From: Selaginella moellendorffii
Taxonomy: Eukaryota; Streptophyta; Lycopodiopsida; Selaginellales; Selaginellaceae
Length of the DNA stretch: 64,000 nucleotides
Assembly: GCF_000143415.4 (NCBI RefSeq)
Contig: NW_003314326.1
Span: forward strand, 495,141-559,140
Direction: 5' to 3'
Part shown: positions 44,407 through 55,308 of the stretch, in pieces
Numbering within the stretch: position 1 is the stretch's first letter
Layout of the letters: each line of letters starts with the position of its first letter
Notes under the pieces: model-generated
What the model saw: only the letters and a program-made list of their open reading frames with translations
Database searches by the model: none
Told to the model about the DNA's origin: nothing
Made by a program: the position numbers and the translations under genes

Positions 44407-46260
44407 ATGAGTTTGATATCAGGGGGGAATTTCTTCTCATTTCCAAATCGCCCAGATCGATTGGGGCTACACGGAAGGAGCCCAATCTTGTTGTTGTCAG
44501 GCTTTGCGAAAGCTGGGGATCTCATCCAGGCAAAGAAGGTGTTTGATTCTCTGTCCCACAAGAGCATACTGGCCTGGACCATCTTGATGACTGCTTATGC
44601 CCAATGTGGGCATATAGACAATGCCATTGAGACGTTCTATTCCATGCCGGAACATGATCTAGTTTCTTGGTCTGCTCTTATCAATGTCTATTCTACCTTT
44701 AGCGTGATCTGCGCGGCAAAACTGATGTTTGAATCAATGCCAGAGTGGAACCTGGTAGCTTGGAGTTCTCTTCTTGCAGCATATGCCCAGAGCGGGGATT
44801 TAAGAAAGACAAAGAATGTGTTTGATTTCATGCAATCGCGAAACATCGTCTGTTACTCGACACTGCTCACAATGTACACAAGATTTTGTAGTTTAGATCA
44901 TGCAAAACCATTTTTTGATCAAATGCCAGAGTGGAATCTAGTGTCGTGGAATGTGCTTCTTTCAGCTTATGCAAAGATTGGAAATCTTGAAAGCGTTCAA
45001 GAGGTGTTCTTGATAATGGAGGCTTGGAACCTCGTCTCCGGCGCAACTATGATAACTGGATACACAAAATATGGCCATATTGGAAAGGCTCAAACCATTT
45101 TTGAAAGCCTGCCAGTGTGGAATGCCGTCGCATGCACGGCGATGCTGACTGGATATGCCCAAACGGGGCATGTCTTGCTTGCTAAGCAGGTCTTTGACAC
45201 GATGCCCGTGAGAGGCATTGTGACGTGGAATGCCATGCTGGCGTGTTATGCCCGAAACGGGTACACGGAAGATGCAAAGGCGATATTTCATGGGATGAAA
45301 GAGCACGACATTGTTTCGCTGACGACGATGCTAAGCTGCTCACGCTGTTTGGCCGATGCTGAGAGTCTTTTCAATCGATATCCGGAGAGAAATCTTTGCA
45401 GTGAGAATGTGATGCTGGATGCATTTGTCTCTGGAGGAAAGATCGAGCAAGCGAAGAGATTCTTTGATGGAATGAAATACCATGATTTCCAATCGCTGGT
45501 TGTCATGGTTCTGGGATTTTCCCACGCCGGGAGGCTGGAAGAAGCAAAGTATGTTTTTGAAGAGGCCCGCGAGTTTAATCCTGTGCTGTGGACTTGCATG
45601 GGTTCGGCATATGCTCAATCTGGGCATTTTGAGGAAGCCAGGCAAATTTTTGGCAATGCTTCGGATGTAGTCTTTTTAGATGACAATGCAAATGAAAAGA
45701 TTGCTTGGCATTTACATGATCACAATGATCTTGTTTTCTGCAATGCTCATCTTTCAGTTTGCCTCCAAGACGGAGATTTTGTGGAGGGAGTCCAGAAGTT
45801 CCATCGCATGAAACAAAGAGACCAAGTTACCTGGAACTCGGTTGTATCAGCTTATATCCGGAGGGGTCAAGTGATCACGGCAGCTCGTTTGTTTGATCGC
45901 CTTCCAGTGAGAGATGTTACAAGCTGGAACTTGGTTCTAGCCGGCTTGTGTTGGAAGATCGACTCTGAGGTTCGAAATGAAGTGTTTCACAAGATGATCC
46001 TGATGGAAATGCCGGACGAGGTCACGCTTCTCTGCAAACTATACTTGTGTAGTCATGAAGGAAACTTGGCCAATTTCTCGAGATGGTTTGCTTCACTGAG
46101 AAGTGACTTTGGGCTGGAACCAACCAAGCAGCACTACTCAACAGCGATTGATATCCTTTCTAGAGCGGGGGATTTAAGAGAAGCTTGGGATCTTTTAAAC
46201 ACAATGCCGTTCTATCCAGATGAGATGGAGTGGACAAAGATCACAAAACACAAACACTGA
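44407..46260 (+). CDS. Pentatricopeptide repeat protein, S-repeat rich, no DYW domain
   Basis: Intronless, 617 residues from ATG 44407. At least 14 PPR motifs of about 31 residues are visible, mostly of the short S type (for example YAQCGHIDNAIETFYSMPEHD, YAQTGHVLLAKQVFDTMPVR, YIRRGQVITAARLFDRLPVR). The C-terminus (HYSTAIDILSRAGDLREAWDLL..MPF) resembles the start of an E domain but stops at KHKH without E+ or DYW. PPR proteins bind organellar RNA. PLS-class members usually specify C-to-U editing sites, so this one would need a partner deaminase if it edits. The N-terminus is Ser/Arg/Pro-rich, compatible with organelle import. Confidence 0.9.
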   Translation: MSLISGGNFFSFPNRPDRLGLHGRSPILLLSGFAKAGDLIQAKKVFDSLSHKSILAWTILMTAYAQCGHIDNAIETFYSMPEHDLVSWSALINVYSTFSVICAAKLMFESMPEWNLVAWSSLLAAYAQSGDLRKTKNVFDFMQSRNIVCYSTLLTMYTRFCSLDHAKPFFDQMPEWNLVSWNVLLSAYAKIGNLESVQEVFLIMEAWNLVSGATMITGYTKYGHIGKAQTIFESLPVWNAVACTAMLTGYAQTGHVLLAKQVFDTMPVRGIVTWNAMLACYARNGYTEDAKAIFHGMKEHDIVSLTTMLSCSRCLADAESLFNRYPERNLCSENVMLDAFVSGGKIEQAKRFFDGMKYHDFQSLVVMVLGFSHAGRLEEAKYVFEEAREFNPVLWTCMGSAYAQSGHFEEARQIFGNASDVVFLDDNANEKIAWHLHDHNDLVFCNAHLSVCLQDGDFVEGVQKFHRMKQRDQVTWNSVVSAYIRRGQVITAARLFDRLPVRDVTSWNLVLAGLCWKIDSEVRNEVFHKMILMEMPDEVTLLCKLYLCSHEGNLANFSRWFASLRSDFGLEPTKQHYSTAIDILSRAGDLREAWDLLNTMPFYPDEMEWTKITKHKH

Positions 46261-46605
46261 TCTTGTCAAGTTCCCAATCGAAGTTCTTATACATAGTTTG
46301 CTCATCACTTCGAGTTTTTCAAGGAGCTTTGAAGCTCCGCTGGTTAGAATTGTTGTTTGTTTACAACACAGAATGACTTGAAGCTTGGGGGATTTAAACA
46401 ACACAACCATGTCGTCCACAAACTTTGATCCAAAAACTTGGTCATCTCATCCAAGCATCTTGAAACGGATCTAAACAAAAATGAATGCAAAGAACAGACT
46501 AGAAACGAAATCGAAAGAACCAACCTCAAGATCACTTGTTAGTTGCGAGTAGCTCCGCTTCTTCTTCTTCTTCTTCTTCTTCTTCTTCCAATTCTTTGAT
46601 CAGTT
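46261..46605. other. Convergent 3' region between PPR and bL12m genes
   Basis: 345 bp between two stops on opposite strands. A (ttc)n microsatellite lies at about 46558-46588 in the presumed 3' UTR of bL12m. No other feature. Confidence 0.5.
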
Positions 46606-47334
46606 TCACTCCATGACGGCGGTCCCTCCCACAGCCTTCAACTTGTTAATGATCTTCTCGGCCTCCTCTTTCGTGACGCTCTTCTTCACCATCGCCGGGA
46701 GCTTCTCCACGAGCTCCTTGGCCTCCTTGAGCCCCAGCTCCGTCACCGATCTCACCTCCTTGATCACCTTGATCTTGTCCGCGGCCTCATACTTCTCCAG
46801 CTTGATATCAAACACCATCTTCTCCACTGGCTTCTCGGGTGCCGCGGCGGCGGCGGACGCATCGGCAGCGGCACCGCCACTTCCAGCTCCGCCAGGAGCC
46901 ATCATCCCCGCCGGCATCACCATCCCCGCGGGCATCATCATCGGCACCGAGATGTTGGCGTGATCAAGCCCGAGGCGCTTCTTGAGCTGCTCCGTGAGAT
47001 CCGCGAAGTCGACCACCGAGAGCTCCACGAGCTCGTTGACGAGCTTCATCACTCTCTCGGATGGAACGCGCTCTTGGGCTGCGGCGGCGGCTGCTTCCGG
47101 CTTCTCGGATTTGCCCGCTGCTGCTGCTGCTGCTGCTTCTGGCTTCTCGGATTTGGCCTTGTCACTCGCTGGCGATGCTTTGTCTGGTTTTCCCGGGGCC
47201 TTCTTCGCCGCTGCCTCGGCCGCATTTACCTGGGAGGATGTGTGGAATGCCAAGGACCAACCTGTGAGAAGCGCGCTCCTCCATTGCTCGTCGGTCCGCA
47301 GAGCCAAGTGCCGAGCTCCACGAAGAACGCTCAT
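46606..47334 (-). CDS. Mitochondrial ribosomal protein bL12m
   Basis: Intronless, 242 residues. An Arg/Ser-rich N-terminus ([18 protein letters not shown]) suits a mitochondrial presequence. It is followed by an Ala/Lys-rich linker (about 40-88) in which [12 protein letters not shown] is repeated. The L7/L12 N-terminal dimerisation helix pair ([20 protein letters not shown]) and an Ala/Gly/Met-rich hinge come next. The C-terminal domain has [30 protein letters not shown] and [16 protein letters not shown]. bL12 forms the ribosomal stalk that recruits elongation factors. The long Ala linker is unlike chloroplast L12. It is transcribed in the same direction as the zinc transporter gene, 197 bp downstream of it. 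Confidence 0.92.
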   Translation of the reverse strand: MSVLRGARHLALRTDEQWRSALLTGWSLAFHTSSQVNAAEAAAKKAPGKPDKASPASDKAKSEKPEAAAAAAAGKSEKPEAAAAAAQERVPSERVMKLVNELVELSVVDFADLTEQLKKRLGLDHANISVPMMMPAGMVMPAGMMAPGGAGSGGAAADASAAAAAPEKPVEKMVFDIKLEKYEAADKIKVIKEVRSVTELGLKEAKELVEKLPAMVKKSVTKEEAEKIINKLKAVGGTAVME

Positions 47335-47531
47335 TCCTCCCTAGGGTTTTAGGGGAGAGCCCAAAAGCCCTAATGGTAAAGCCCAAAACCCTAATGGCTA
47401 ATGGTTGGTAAAAACTCGATTATTCGCTTGGTTATTTTCTAGAGGACAGTGTTTGTGTTTGTGGTTTGTGGCAGTAGCGTCAATGATATATGATCCAATT
47501 GGAAAATCAATTGGGTATGAGAAGACGTTGA

Positions 47532-48830
47532 TCAGTCGCGCTCGATCTGGATGGTAACATGGGTGATCTTAAAATCGCGCTCGCAGTACTCGATCACGTT
47601 GCGCAGCACCTCGTCCGCGTCCGCATCGCGCTCGATCTTGACATGGCACGCCAGCAGAACTTTGCCGAGCGTGATCGCCCAGATGTGGAGCTCATGCACC
47701 GCCTGGACGCTGCCAATCCGCCGCAGCCCCTCCTCCAGCCTCGTCGCGTCGATCTCCCGCGGCGTGCTCTCCATGAGCACGTCCGAGATCTCCGTCCACA
47801 TGTTGACGGTGGTGAGCAGCACCAGCACCGAGAAGAGCAGCGTGCACACCAGATCCACCACCTTCCACTCGGGCTTGTACCAGATGATCGCCCCCGCGAT
47901 CATCACTCCGATGCTCTGGATCAGATCGCCCAAGACGTGCAAGTAAGCGCCCCTCACGTTGATGCTGCTGGTCTTGCTGTTCTTGCTCGTACCGTGGTCA
48001 CGGAGCTCGTCCAGATCTTTGTCGAGCTTGATACGGTTGGGGCCGTGATCCGAGTCGACACGTATCAGAAAAGAATCACTTTTTCTCCCATGGTGATCGT
48101 GCTGTTCCTGTCCCTGGTGGCCGTGCTCTTGGTGGCCGTGATCTTGTTCCTGGTGGTCGTGATCTCGCCCGTGTTCTTCGTGATCGTGCTGCTGGTGGTC
48201 GTGATCGCTGTCAGCGTGATTATGATCTTTGTCCTTGTCACCGACAGTAGTGCATCCTCCACTGTGAGTGTGAGAGTGGGATTGGTGGGAGTGTCCTCCT
48301 CCACTGTGGCTGTGGCCGTGGCCGTGGCTATGGCTGTGACCGTGGCTATGGCCGTGGCCATGATCTCCCAGGATGAGCATCATTCCAATGTTGACGAGCA
48401 ACCCAAGCGTTGCGATGATGAACATGAGCCCACCATTCACTGGCTGGCTGTCGTGGAAGAAACGCGAGACCGCCTCGTAGACGAGGATCCCAGTGATGAG
48501 CCAGATGATGTGAATTGAAACCAGCGCCCCCAGGATCTCCACCCGGTGGAAGCCATAGGATTGCTTGGGGGTCGCGTCCCAGCCCGAGGCGTAGATCGCG
48601 AAGAGCGAGATCGCGAACGAGGCCACATCCGAGAGGAGATGAGCCGCGTCCGTGAGGATCGCCAAGCTCCCGGCTATAATCCCTCCCCCTACCTCCAGAA
48701 TCATGAAGACGATACAGAGCCCAATCGCGATCACCAGCTTCCTCGTCGTCGCGCGCCGCTTGGCCAGGTCCTCCGGGTCCGATAGGCCGCAGCCATCACC
48801 GCAAGAGACCATGCCGCGCTGCCTGATCAT
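47532..48830 (-). CDS. Zinc transporter of the CDF/MTP family (MTP1-like)
   Basis: Intronless coding region, 432 residues. The first ATG of the frame is at 48830. The N-terminus has a Cys motif (SCGDGCG), followed by six predicted membrane segments. The zinc site is two HxxxD pairs: H64/D68 in DAAHLLSD and H298/D302 in HVLGD. A His-rich cytosolic loop of about 90 residues (156-247) separates helices IV and V and is longer in its His/Asp/Gln second half than a simple HGHSH run. The C-terminal metallochaperone-like domain holds [13 protein letters not shown]. Such proteins move Zn into the vacuole in exchange for protons. A 5' UTR intron is possible (gtgagccg near 48909, read on the minus strand). 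Confidence 0.93.
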   Translation of the reverse strand: MIRQRGMVSCGDGCGLSDPEDLAKRRATTRKLVIAIGLCIVFMILEVGGGIIAGSLAILTDAAHLLSDVASFAISLFAIYASGWDATPKQSYGFHRVEILGALVSIHIIWLITGILVYEAVSRFFHDSQPVNGGLMFIIATLGLLVNIGMMLILGDHGHGHSHGHSHSHGHGHSHSGGGHSHQSHSHTHSGGCTTVGDKDKDHNHADSDHDHQQHDHEEHGRDHDHQEQDHGHQEHGHQGQEQHDHHGRKSDSFLIRVDSDHGPNRIKLDKDLDELRDHGTSKNSKTSSINVRGAYLHVLGDLIQSIGVMIAGAIIWYKPEWKVVDLVCTLLFSVLVLLTTVNMWTEISDVLMESTPREIDATRLEEGLRRIGSVQAVHELHIWAITLGKVLLACHVKIERDADADEVLRNVIEYCERDFKITHVTIQIERD

Positions 48831-49054
48831 CGATCCATCCCAATCGACCAACGACAATCACACTAAATCAGCTGGAATTCCCAATGCGATCGATCAGGTC
48901 GGCTCACCGTGAAATGGAATCCACCTCCTCCGCCGCGCGTCCATGGCTGCTCCTCAGCAATGGCTCCTCCATGATGCTCTGCTTAGCCCTAAATTTCGCC
49001 CTATCTTTAAGGCCCTTTTCTTCACTGGATTGCTTTTTAGGGCTCTAGCGGAGC
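48831..49054. promoter_or_regulatory. Divergent promoter between zinc transporter and 2H-like genes
   Basis: Only 224 bp separate the two start codons, so both 5' UTRs and core promoters overlap or adjoin. No TATA box recognised. Confidence 0.45.
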
Positions 49055-50501
49055 ATGCGTCAGGGACGCAGGAGTCTCAGGTTTAGCAAGATTTTGGGGC
49101 TGGCATTCCTTCTCCTAGTAGTCGGATTGCTCGCGCTTCGCCGGTGGCAGCCTCACGAGTTACACATGGGTGAGTGTTTAGATTAGATTCGGTGGAAAAT
49201 TTATGATCTCTAAATTCTTCCTGTCAGCATCCTATAATTCGCAGCGCTCGACAATCTATCAGAAAATGGCTGACGAAGGTCGGGCATTCCTTGCCGGTGG
49301 AGAAACCACGCAATCTCTCAAGGTAAGTTTTGAGTCTTTCGTTTCAAAAGGGAACTCCTTGGAACATTTTTCTGTTCTCCAGATCAGTGATATCTTCTCT
49401 TTCGACAATGGAAAGATTCATCCCATTCACAAGGTACCTACATTTTTCCTTCTTACGTTCATTCCATGCCATTCTAAACACTTGTTTCGATTCAAGCTCG
49501 CAGAGCCACCTGTTCGAGCCGCGGTGCTCTACTTGCCGCAGAAATTCTCGCGAGTGATATCGTTCGTGTGACGAGTTCTAGTTGCGGGCTCTGAAGTTGA
49601 TACGTTTCTTTGTTTGTAGGGAGATCGTCACAGAGACACTCGGCTCGCATTCTTCAGGCAAGTCACGTCCATCGTTTACTATGCCGTGATTGATGTTTCA
49701 TTGATGCAGCTATCTGGTACCAGAATCCCGAGATGTATCACTTTAGCCTTTACCACGCCTCGCATCATCTGGAGCCGGTGCCGGCTTCCAAGTCCGAGGT
49801 AAGCATTTCGAGATGTGTGCTTTACGTGTTGGTGTTTTTTTTTATTGTTTAGATCGCAAGAGAGCTGGAAGCTGTGGACCAAGTTGCAAGATCGTGCTCT
49901 CCTTTACGTATTCAACTGGAGCGTGTTGTATTGACTTGCACAGGAGCTCTGATCGGCTGCTGGCAGGTTTGACGTCCATGATTGGAAAAGTCGTTAAATC
50001 TTACTTTAGTGTCCAGGTTTTGGAAGGGACAGATCCACTTGTTATACGGGAACGTTTGAAGAACAAGCTCCCAAATGCACCAAAGAAACAACTGGTAAGG
50101 GTTGTAGCCCTTCATCCATTCTATGATCTCTCTTTTAAGCTTGGTTTTGCAGTATGACAAGCTCATACTCCATTGTTCTTTCGCGAGAATTTTACCACCG
50201 ACAGCAAACGAAACTGTGGAGGTTTGTTAGATCGATCAATTGCTCGAGTTTTCTAAGTTATTATCCATACAGACAAAAGATAATCGGATGACCACGGAGC
50301 TGCTGGAGCAACTAGTCATGGATCTGAACAAAGCGCTGCAAAACTTCGAGGTGATCAAACCACTATTACTTCCAGGGTAAAGATTTATTGTTCCAATTCC
50401 AGGCTGATATCAAAGAGCTATGGTTCGTGGAAGAACTGGATATATTAGCTCTGGCACTCCAAGGCCGAGTTAAAACCCATAAGTTTTCCCTGGGAGGATA
50501 A
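49055..50501 (+). CDS. Membrane-anchored 2H-phosphoesterase-like plant protein
   Basis: Eleven exons: 49055-49169, 49228-49322, 49383-49433, 49497-49553, 49624-49657, 49710-49798, 49853-49966, 50017-50094, 50153-50221, 50273-50350, 50403-50501. Phases are consistent and they give 292 residues. Intron 5 has a GC donor (AG|gcaagt). The N-terminus (RRSLRFSKILGLAFLLLVVGLLALRRW) is a type-II signal anchor. The rest has PPVRAAVLYLPQKFSR, IWYQNPEMYHFSLYHASHH, LERVVLTCTGALIGCWQ and LILHCSFARILPP. This arrangement is that of a conserved plant family annotated as RNA ligase/cyclic phosphodiesterase-like. Of the expected two H-x-S/T pairs only HCS fits well, so activity is uncertain. Its function is not established. 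KIN-4 starts 285 bp downstream on the same strand. Confidence 0.75.
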
Positions 50502-50785
50502 ACGTAATACCATTCTGGCGAATATGCCGTTGGCCCTACTAGCCGTTGAGTTTTCTGACGTGCCACGTTCGCCGGTCGGCACATCTTTCCGGCGTGCCCC
50601 CAAAATTCAAAATACAAGTTTGCCCTAAACCGGCAGCGGCCGGTAGAGAAGGACGCTAGGCTAGGCGCCAGGGAAGGAAGCTTTCTTGGATGCGCCACAC
50701 CCACAGCTAGGTTTTTCTAGGCGCCGAGCTCGCGATCGCTGCGCCGCCCTCGCGATTTGATGCATCGCTGCTGAAATATCGCGGA

Positions 50786-53700
50786 ATGGAGAGCGGCGGA
50801 GGCTCGGAGGTCGAGAAAGATGCATTGCAGGCTGTCCAGGTCGCCGTTCACATCAGGCCCCTCATCGCGCAGGAGCGGATTCAGGGATGCAAGGAATGCG
50901 TTTCGGTTGTTCCCGGCGAACCGCAGGTAAAATCTCCCAAAATTCCTCTCGCGAGCCGGCGAGATTTCACTTCTCCCGGTACATCGATCGGGGAATGGAT
51001 TTAGGTCAATTACGAGCTTCTGTGGTGCGCAGGTGCAGCTGGGATCGCATTCTTTCACGTTTGATCATGTCTATGGAGGCGGTGGCTCCTCGCCATCGTC
51101 TATTTTCGATCAATGCGTGAGACCTCTTGTCGAGGGATTGTTCCAAGGCTACAATGCCACTGTCCTTGCTTATGGACAGGTAAGAAGTTTGTTTTCTTCT
51201 CGTTTGGCACTCACTTGGAGCTCAATTTATAGACAGGATCCGGCAAAACTTACACTATGGGCACTGGTTACACAGTGGGCGGTAGCAGTGAGGGTGTTAT
51301 CCCACAAGTCATGGACACACTCTTTAGCAAAATCAATGCTTTGAAGCACAAGGCAGACTTCCAAGTCCGAGTCTCTTTTATTGAGGTAACCGGGCAAGCT
51401 GGTTCATTTCTTCTTTCTTTTCTGAAGTTTGGCAGTGAATGCAGATCTTGAAGGAGGAGGTCCATGATCTTCTTGACCCAAATCCACCGTCTACAATGAA
51501 AACTGATGCTGCCAACGGCGCACTTTTGAGAGTTGTGCCTGGAAAGCCTCCCATCCAGATTCGGGAGACCGGGAGCGGAGGGATCATGCTTGCCGGCGTA
51601 ACAGAAACTGAAGTACGTACGTTACCAGAGATGGCCGCCTGCTTGGAACAGGGATCTCTTTGCCGAGCAACAGGAAGCACCAACATGAATGCGCAATCAA
51701 GGTGCGTTTGACAAGAATTTTCGTCTTTCTGTGGTAGCTAACAAAGTTTACCGCAGTCGCTCTCACGCAATCTTTACTATCAACGTCGAACAACGTCGAA
51801 AATGGGATTCCTTTCTGAATGCTGATACTTCATCATTGCCGGAGGACACCGGAGAAGACTTTCTCTGTGCGAAGCTCCACTTAGTAGATCTTGCTGGTTC
51901 TGAGCGCGCCAAGAGAACTAAAGCAGATGGGAATCGTTTCAAAGAAGGTGAATGCCTGTTATTCTTGTTACCACTAAAATAGCACCAATGCAGGTGTACA
52001 TATCAATCGAGGACTTTTGGCTCTTGGAAATGTGATTAGTGCTTTAGGAGATGACAAAAAACGCAAAGAAGGTGGCCACGTACCTTACAGGGATAGCAAA
52101 TTGACACGCCTTTTGCAGGTAAGCCTTAGGGATGGCTGAGTTTATGGTTGTTTATTATTTCGCATGCAGGATTCTTTAGGTGGTAATAGTCGCACAACAA
52201 TGATTGGTAAGTCTGCTCAATACAGTTTTCAGAGACCTCACATCCATTCTGTATTAGCTTGTGTTAGTCCTGCGGATTCTAATGCCGAAGAAACACTGAA
52301 TACTCTGAAATATGCTAATCGGGCACGCAACATTCAAAACAAACCAATGGTAGGCTGGCTAATCAATTCTTCTCCCCGTTGTTGATGGTATGATTTGGTG
52401 TGCAGGTGAACCGTGATCCAGTAGTTGCGGAGATGCAGAGAATGAGACAGCAGTTGGAAGTGCTACAAGCGGAACTTTTATGCGCTCAAGCAGCAACCAT
52501 ACCTGAGGAAATTCAGGTAGTTATTTTCCTGTCATTCGTTGATTCTGATCCTCGGAAGCACAGATTCTTAAGCAGAAAGTGACATGGCTAGAAAGCAACA
52601 ACCTGGAACTACGGCGTGAACTGCAACAGTCGGCTGAAAGCTGTGCTTTACTTTCCGAGCAAGTCGTTAGTGCACAGGTATTTTACTGTTGGACTGAGTG
52701 AACTTTCTGAATCTAAACGCAAGTGTAGGTGGAACGCGATAAGTTGCAGCTCAAGTTTCAAAAATTACGTAGTGGCGTGGCGCTTTCGGAGTGTGGAGAG
52801 AACGATACCGAGGTTTGTGTCTGTAAAGTCTCAGTTTGTTTTCTAACCGATTGTTCTCAGCAGAGCGAAGATCTGGTCAAAAACTACTTGAAAAGGATTC
52901 AAGAATTGGAGCTGGAATTGCTAAGTGTGAAGTCTAGCAACGCCACCGATCTTTCGGCTGAAGGAGAAGGGGACGTGGAAGAAGGAGAAGGGGACGTGGA
53001 AGAAGGAGAAGGAGAAGTGGACGTGGATGTAGTTGCTGCAAAAGAGCTGGAGCATACTATGCGGCAGGACTGTCTGGACAAGGAACTCGAAGAGCTTGAT
53101 AAACGACTTGAACTGAAAGAGGTACCAGATGTGAGAATTAAATTGGTTTAACATGTTTTTTTTTGTCAATTCAGGCGGAAATGAAAGCGTTTGCAAGACC
53201 CGACAACGTCGTCTTGAAGCAACATTTTGAGAAAAAGCTTATTGAGCTTGAAGACGAGAAAAAAACCCTCCAGGTACTGCTTTGCAGAAGTATAGCTGCC
53301 GTAACTACTTTGATCTTCTGCAGAAAGAGAGAGATGCATTGCTGAAAGAGTTAGAGGCGCTGGCGACCAGCTCAGATGAGCATGCTCATAAAATGCAAGA
53401 GACGTATGTCCAGAAGCTCAAGGACCTCGAGCGTCAGGTGAGAGAGTTCATAAAGTTTACACTGGCAATGAAAGTTTGGTACTACAGATTGCGGAGCTCA
53501 AGAAAAAGCAAGAGAATCAAGCACAGCTGCTGCGTCAGAAACAACGAAGCGACGAAGCAGCAAAGCGTTTGCAGGAAGACATTTTGCGTATGAAGCAGCA
53601 AAAGGCTAGTCATTTTATTGTTTCCTTCGTGATTTGACTCATCTTCTTTGACAGGTGCAACTACAAAACAAAATAAAGCAAGAGTCAGAGCAGTTTCGTG

Positions 53701-55308
53701 CATGGAAAAACGCCAGGGAAAAGGAGGTCTTGCAGCTCCGGAAAGAGGGAAGGCGAAATGTTTACGAAATGCACAAACTTCAGGCTCTACACCAGCGTCA
53801 GAAATTGGTATTCCGTAACGATATCCTTTCCTGAATTTCTGATTTTATTTTTCCAGGTTCTTCAAAGAAAAACAGAGGAAGCTGCAGTTGCAACACGCCG
53901 CCTGAAAGACATGCTAGAGGCTTCGGAAGCTTCTTATGCGAGGCAAGTGCTTGTGACGTTACTACCATAACACCTTCGGTTTGTCTGTTGCAGAAGCCAA
54001 TTGCGTATCAAAGAAATCGAAAACAGGGAGCTTAGAAAAAGAGTTATTGAGCTTTCCGAAAGCCTCAAGCAAAGTGAAGCACGCAGAATGGAGTTCGAAA
54101 GGGATAATGCTAAACAACGTCGTGAAAGAGAACAGCCTGCTGCAGTTGTTTTAGCAACAGCGTCAAAGGTACTGCTCAGTTTCATTTCTAGCATTCACTC
54201 TGTTTCCTTCTGGCAGGATGCTGGGCGAGAGATAAATGAGCTTTCTGTCGGACTAGCGCAGCTTGTACATACCGGTAGGAAGTCGTCGCATTATGGCAGT
54301 GTTGGTTTTGAAAGCATCCCTTACGATCTTCGCAAGGTGGGAGGATTGACGGTTCTTCGATTTTCCACCGGCTTAATCTTGTCGACCATGACAGGCTCCA
54401 CGGGAATCCTACAAGAGCATAACTAGCGAGAGCTCCGAATGTGAAACGGACATGGAGATCGAAGAGATTGATCAGTCAGACAAAGACTGGGACGTGGACG
54501 ACGAGAAGTACAAAGACGGGCTAAAGCTGGGCTCGGCAGGGTGCTGCAGCTGCAGCCAAACCTCAGGCTGCAAAACGAAGAAATGCCAATGCAGGCTGGC
54601 TGGTGGCTACTGCGGTGCTAGCTGCTCGTGCAAAGCCAGCAAGTGCGCGAACAGAGAGCATGCGGTGTCCGGGTCAGACATGGCAGGAACCTCTTCAGCT
54701 AGCAGTAGCGTACAGGACGCTGGATCAGACCGGGGATCGGAAGAGCTGGCCAAGTATGGAGCCAAGCTCCTGGACACTGCATACAAGGAGGAGCTAAGCG
54801 CGCAGATAACAGCCAGTATCGGTGGTGAAACGGTGGAAAAACCCAGCCAGCGTCGCCCACTCAGCGACATCGGCAATACAAGAGTAAGTACGCAAAAACT
54901 CCACATACGTTCGTTTTCTAACGCAGAGGTGTCTCACAGGTCGTCATTCCGTCTCGAAAGCCTGGAAAGCAAAAGAGAAAGTCGCAGAAGATAGTGGTAC
55001 AACTCGTTCCCGTGGAGTCCAGCACTGCCCCGCAGCCTGAAGCGGTGGCTCCTCCTCCCCAGCCGCCCGCTCTTCCTCCTCTTGCTGTCGATCAAGCTCC
55101 ACAAGACAGCGAAGTGGAGCAGCAGCAGCAGCAAAGGTATCGGCATCAACGAGAGCAGCCTCTCCAGCCGCGGACTGCGTCAGTGAGCCCGCTTAGAGCT
55201 CGCAATCGGCATCGAGCAAGAGACGATAGCGGAGGCGTGAAGAGAGTGTCGAGCGGTCCACCCAGTCCCAGGAAGAAGCACGGCGACGAGAAAGAAAACA
55301 TTAGATAA
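50786..55308 (+). CDS. Kinesin-4 family motor (KIN-4, chromokinesin type)
   Basis: Twenty-one exons: 50786-50926, 51033-51179, 51233-51385, 51445-51701, 51757-51947, 51994-52118, 52170-52206, 52258-52349, 52406-52516, 52564-52677, 52729-52812, 52861-53121, 53175-53273, 53324-53437, 53488-53604, 53655-53807, 53857-53942, 53994-54168, 54217-54336, 54395-54883, 54940-55308. They give 1144 residues. Introns 15 and 17 have GC donors. The N-terminal motor (about 14-381) has the P-loop GQTGSGKT (95-102), switch I NAQSSRSHA (229-237), switch II DLAGSE (277-282) and [13 protein letters not shown] long coiled coil follows, with the family signature [20 protein letters not shown]. The tail carries a Cys-rich cluster (909-943, [21 protein letters not shown]) as in chromokinesin KIF4. 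An EGEGDVE tandem repeat in exon 12 is unusual. KIN-4 motors walk to microtubule plus ends and act in phragmoplast, wall deposition or chromosome functions. Confidence 0.93.

Noticed and set aside
47559-48518. 319-codon open frame on the plus strand
   Set aside because: Antisense shadow of the MTP1-like zinc transporter; the Val-rich stretch is the complement of the His-rich loop.
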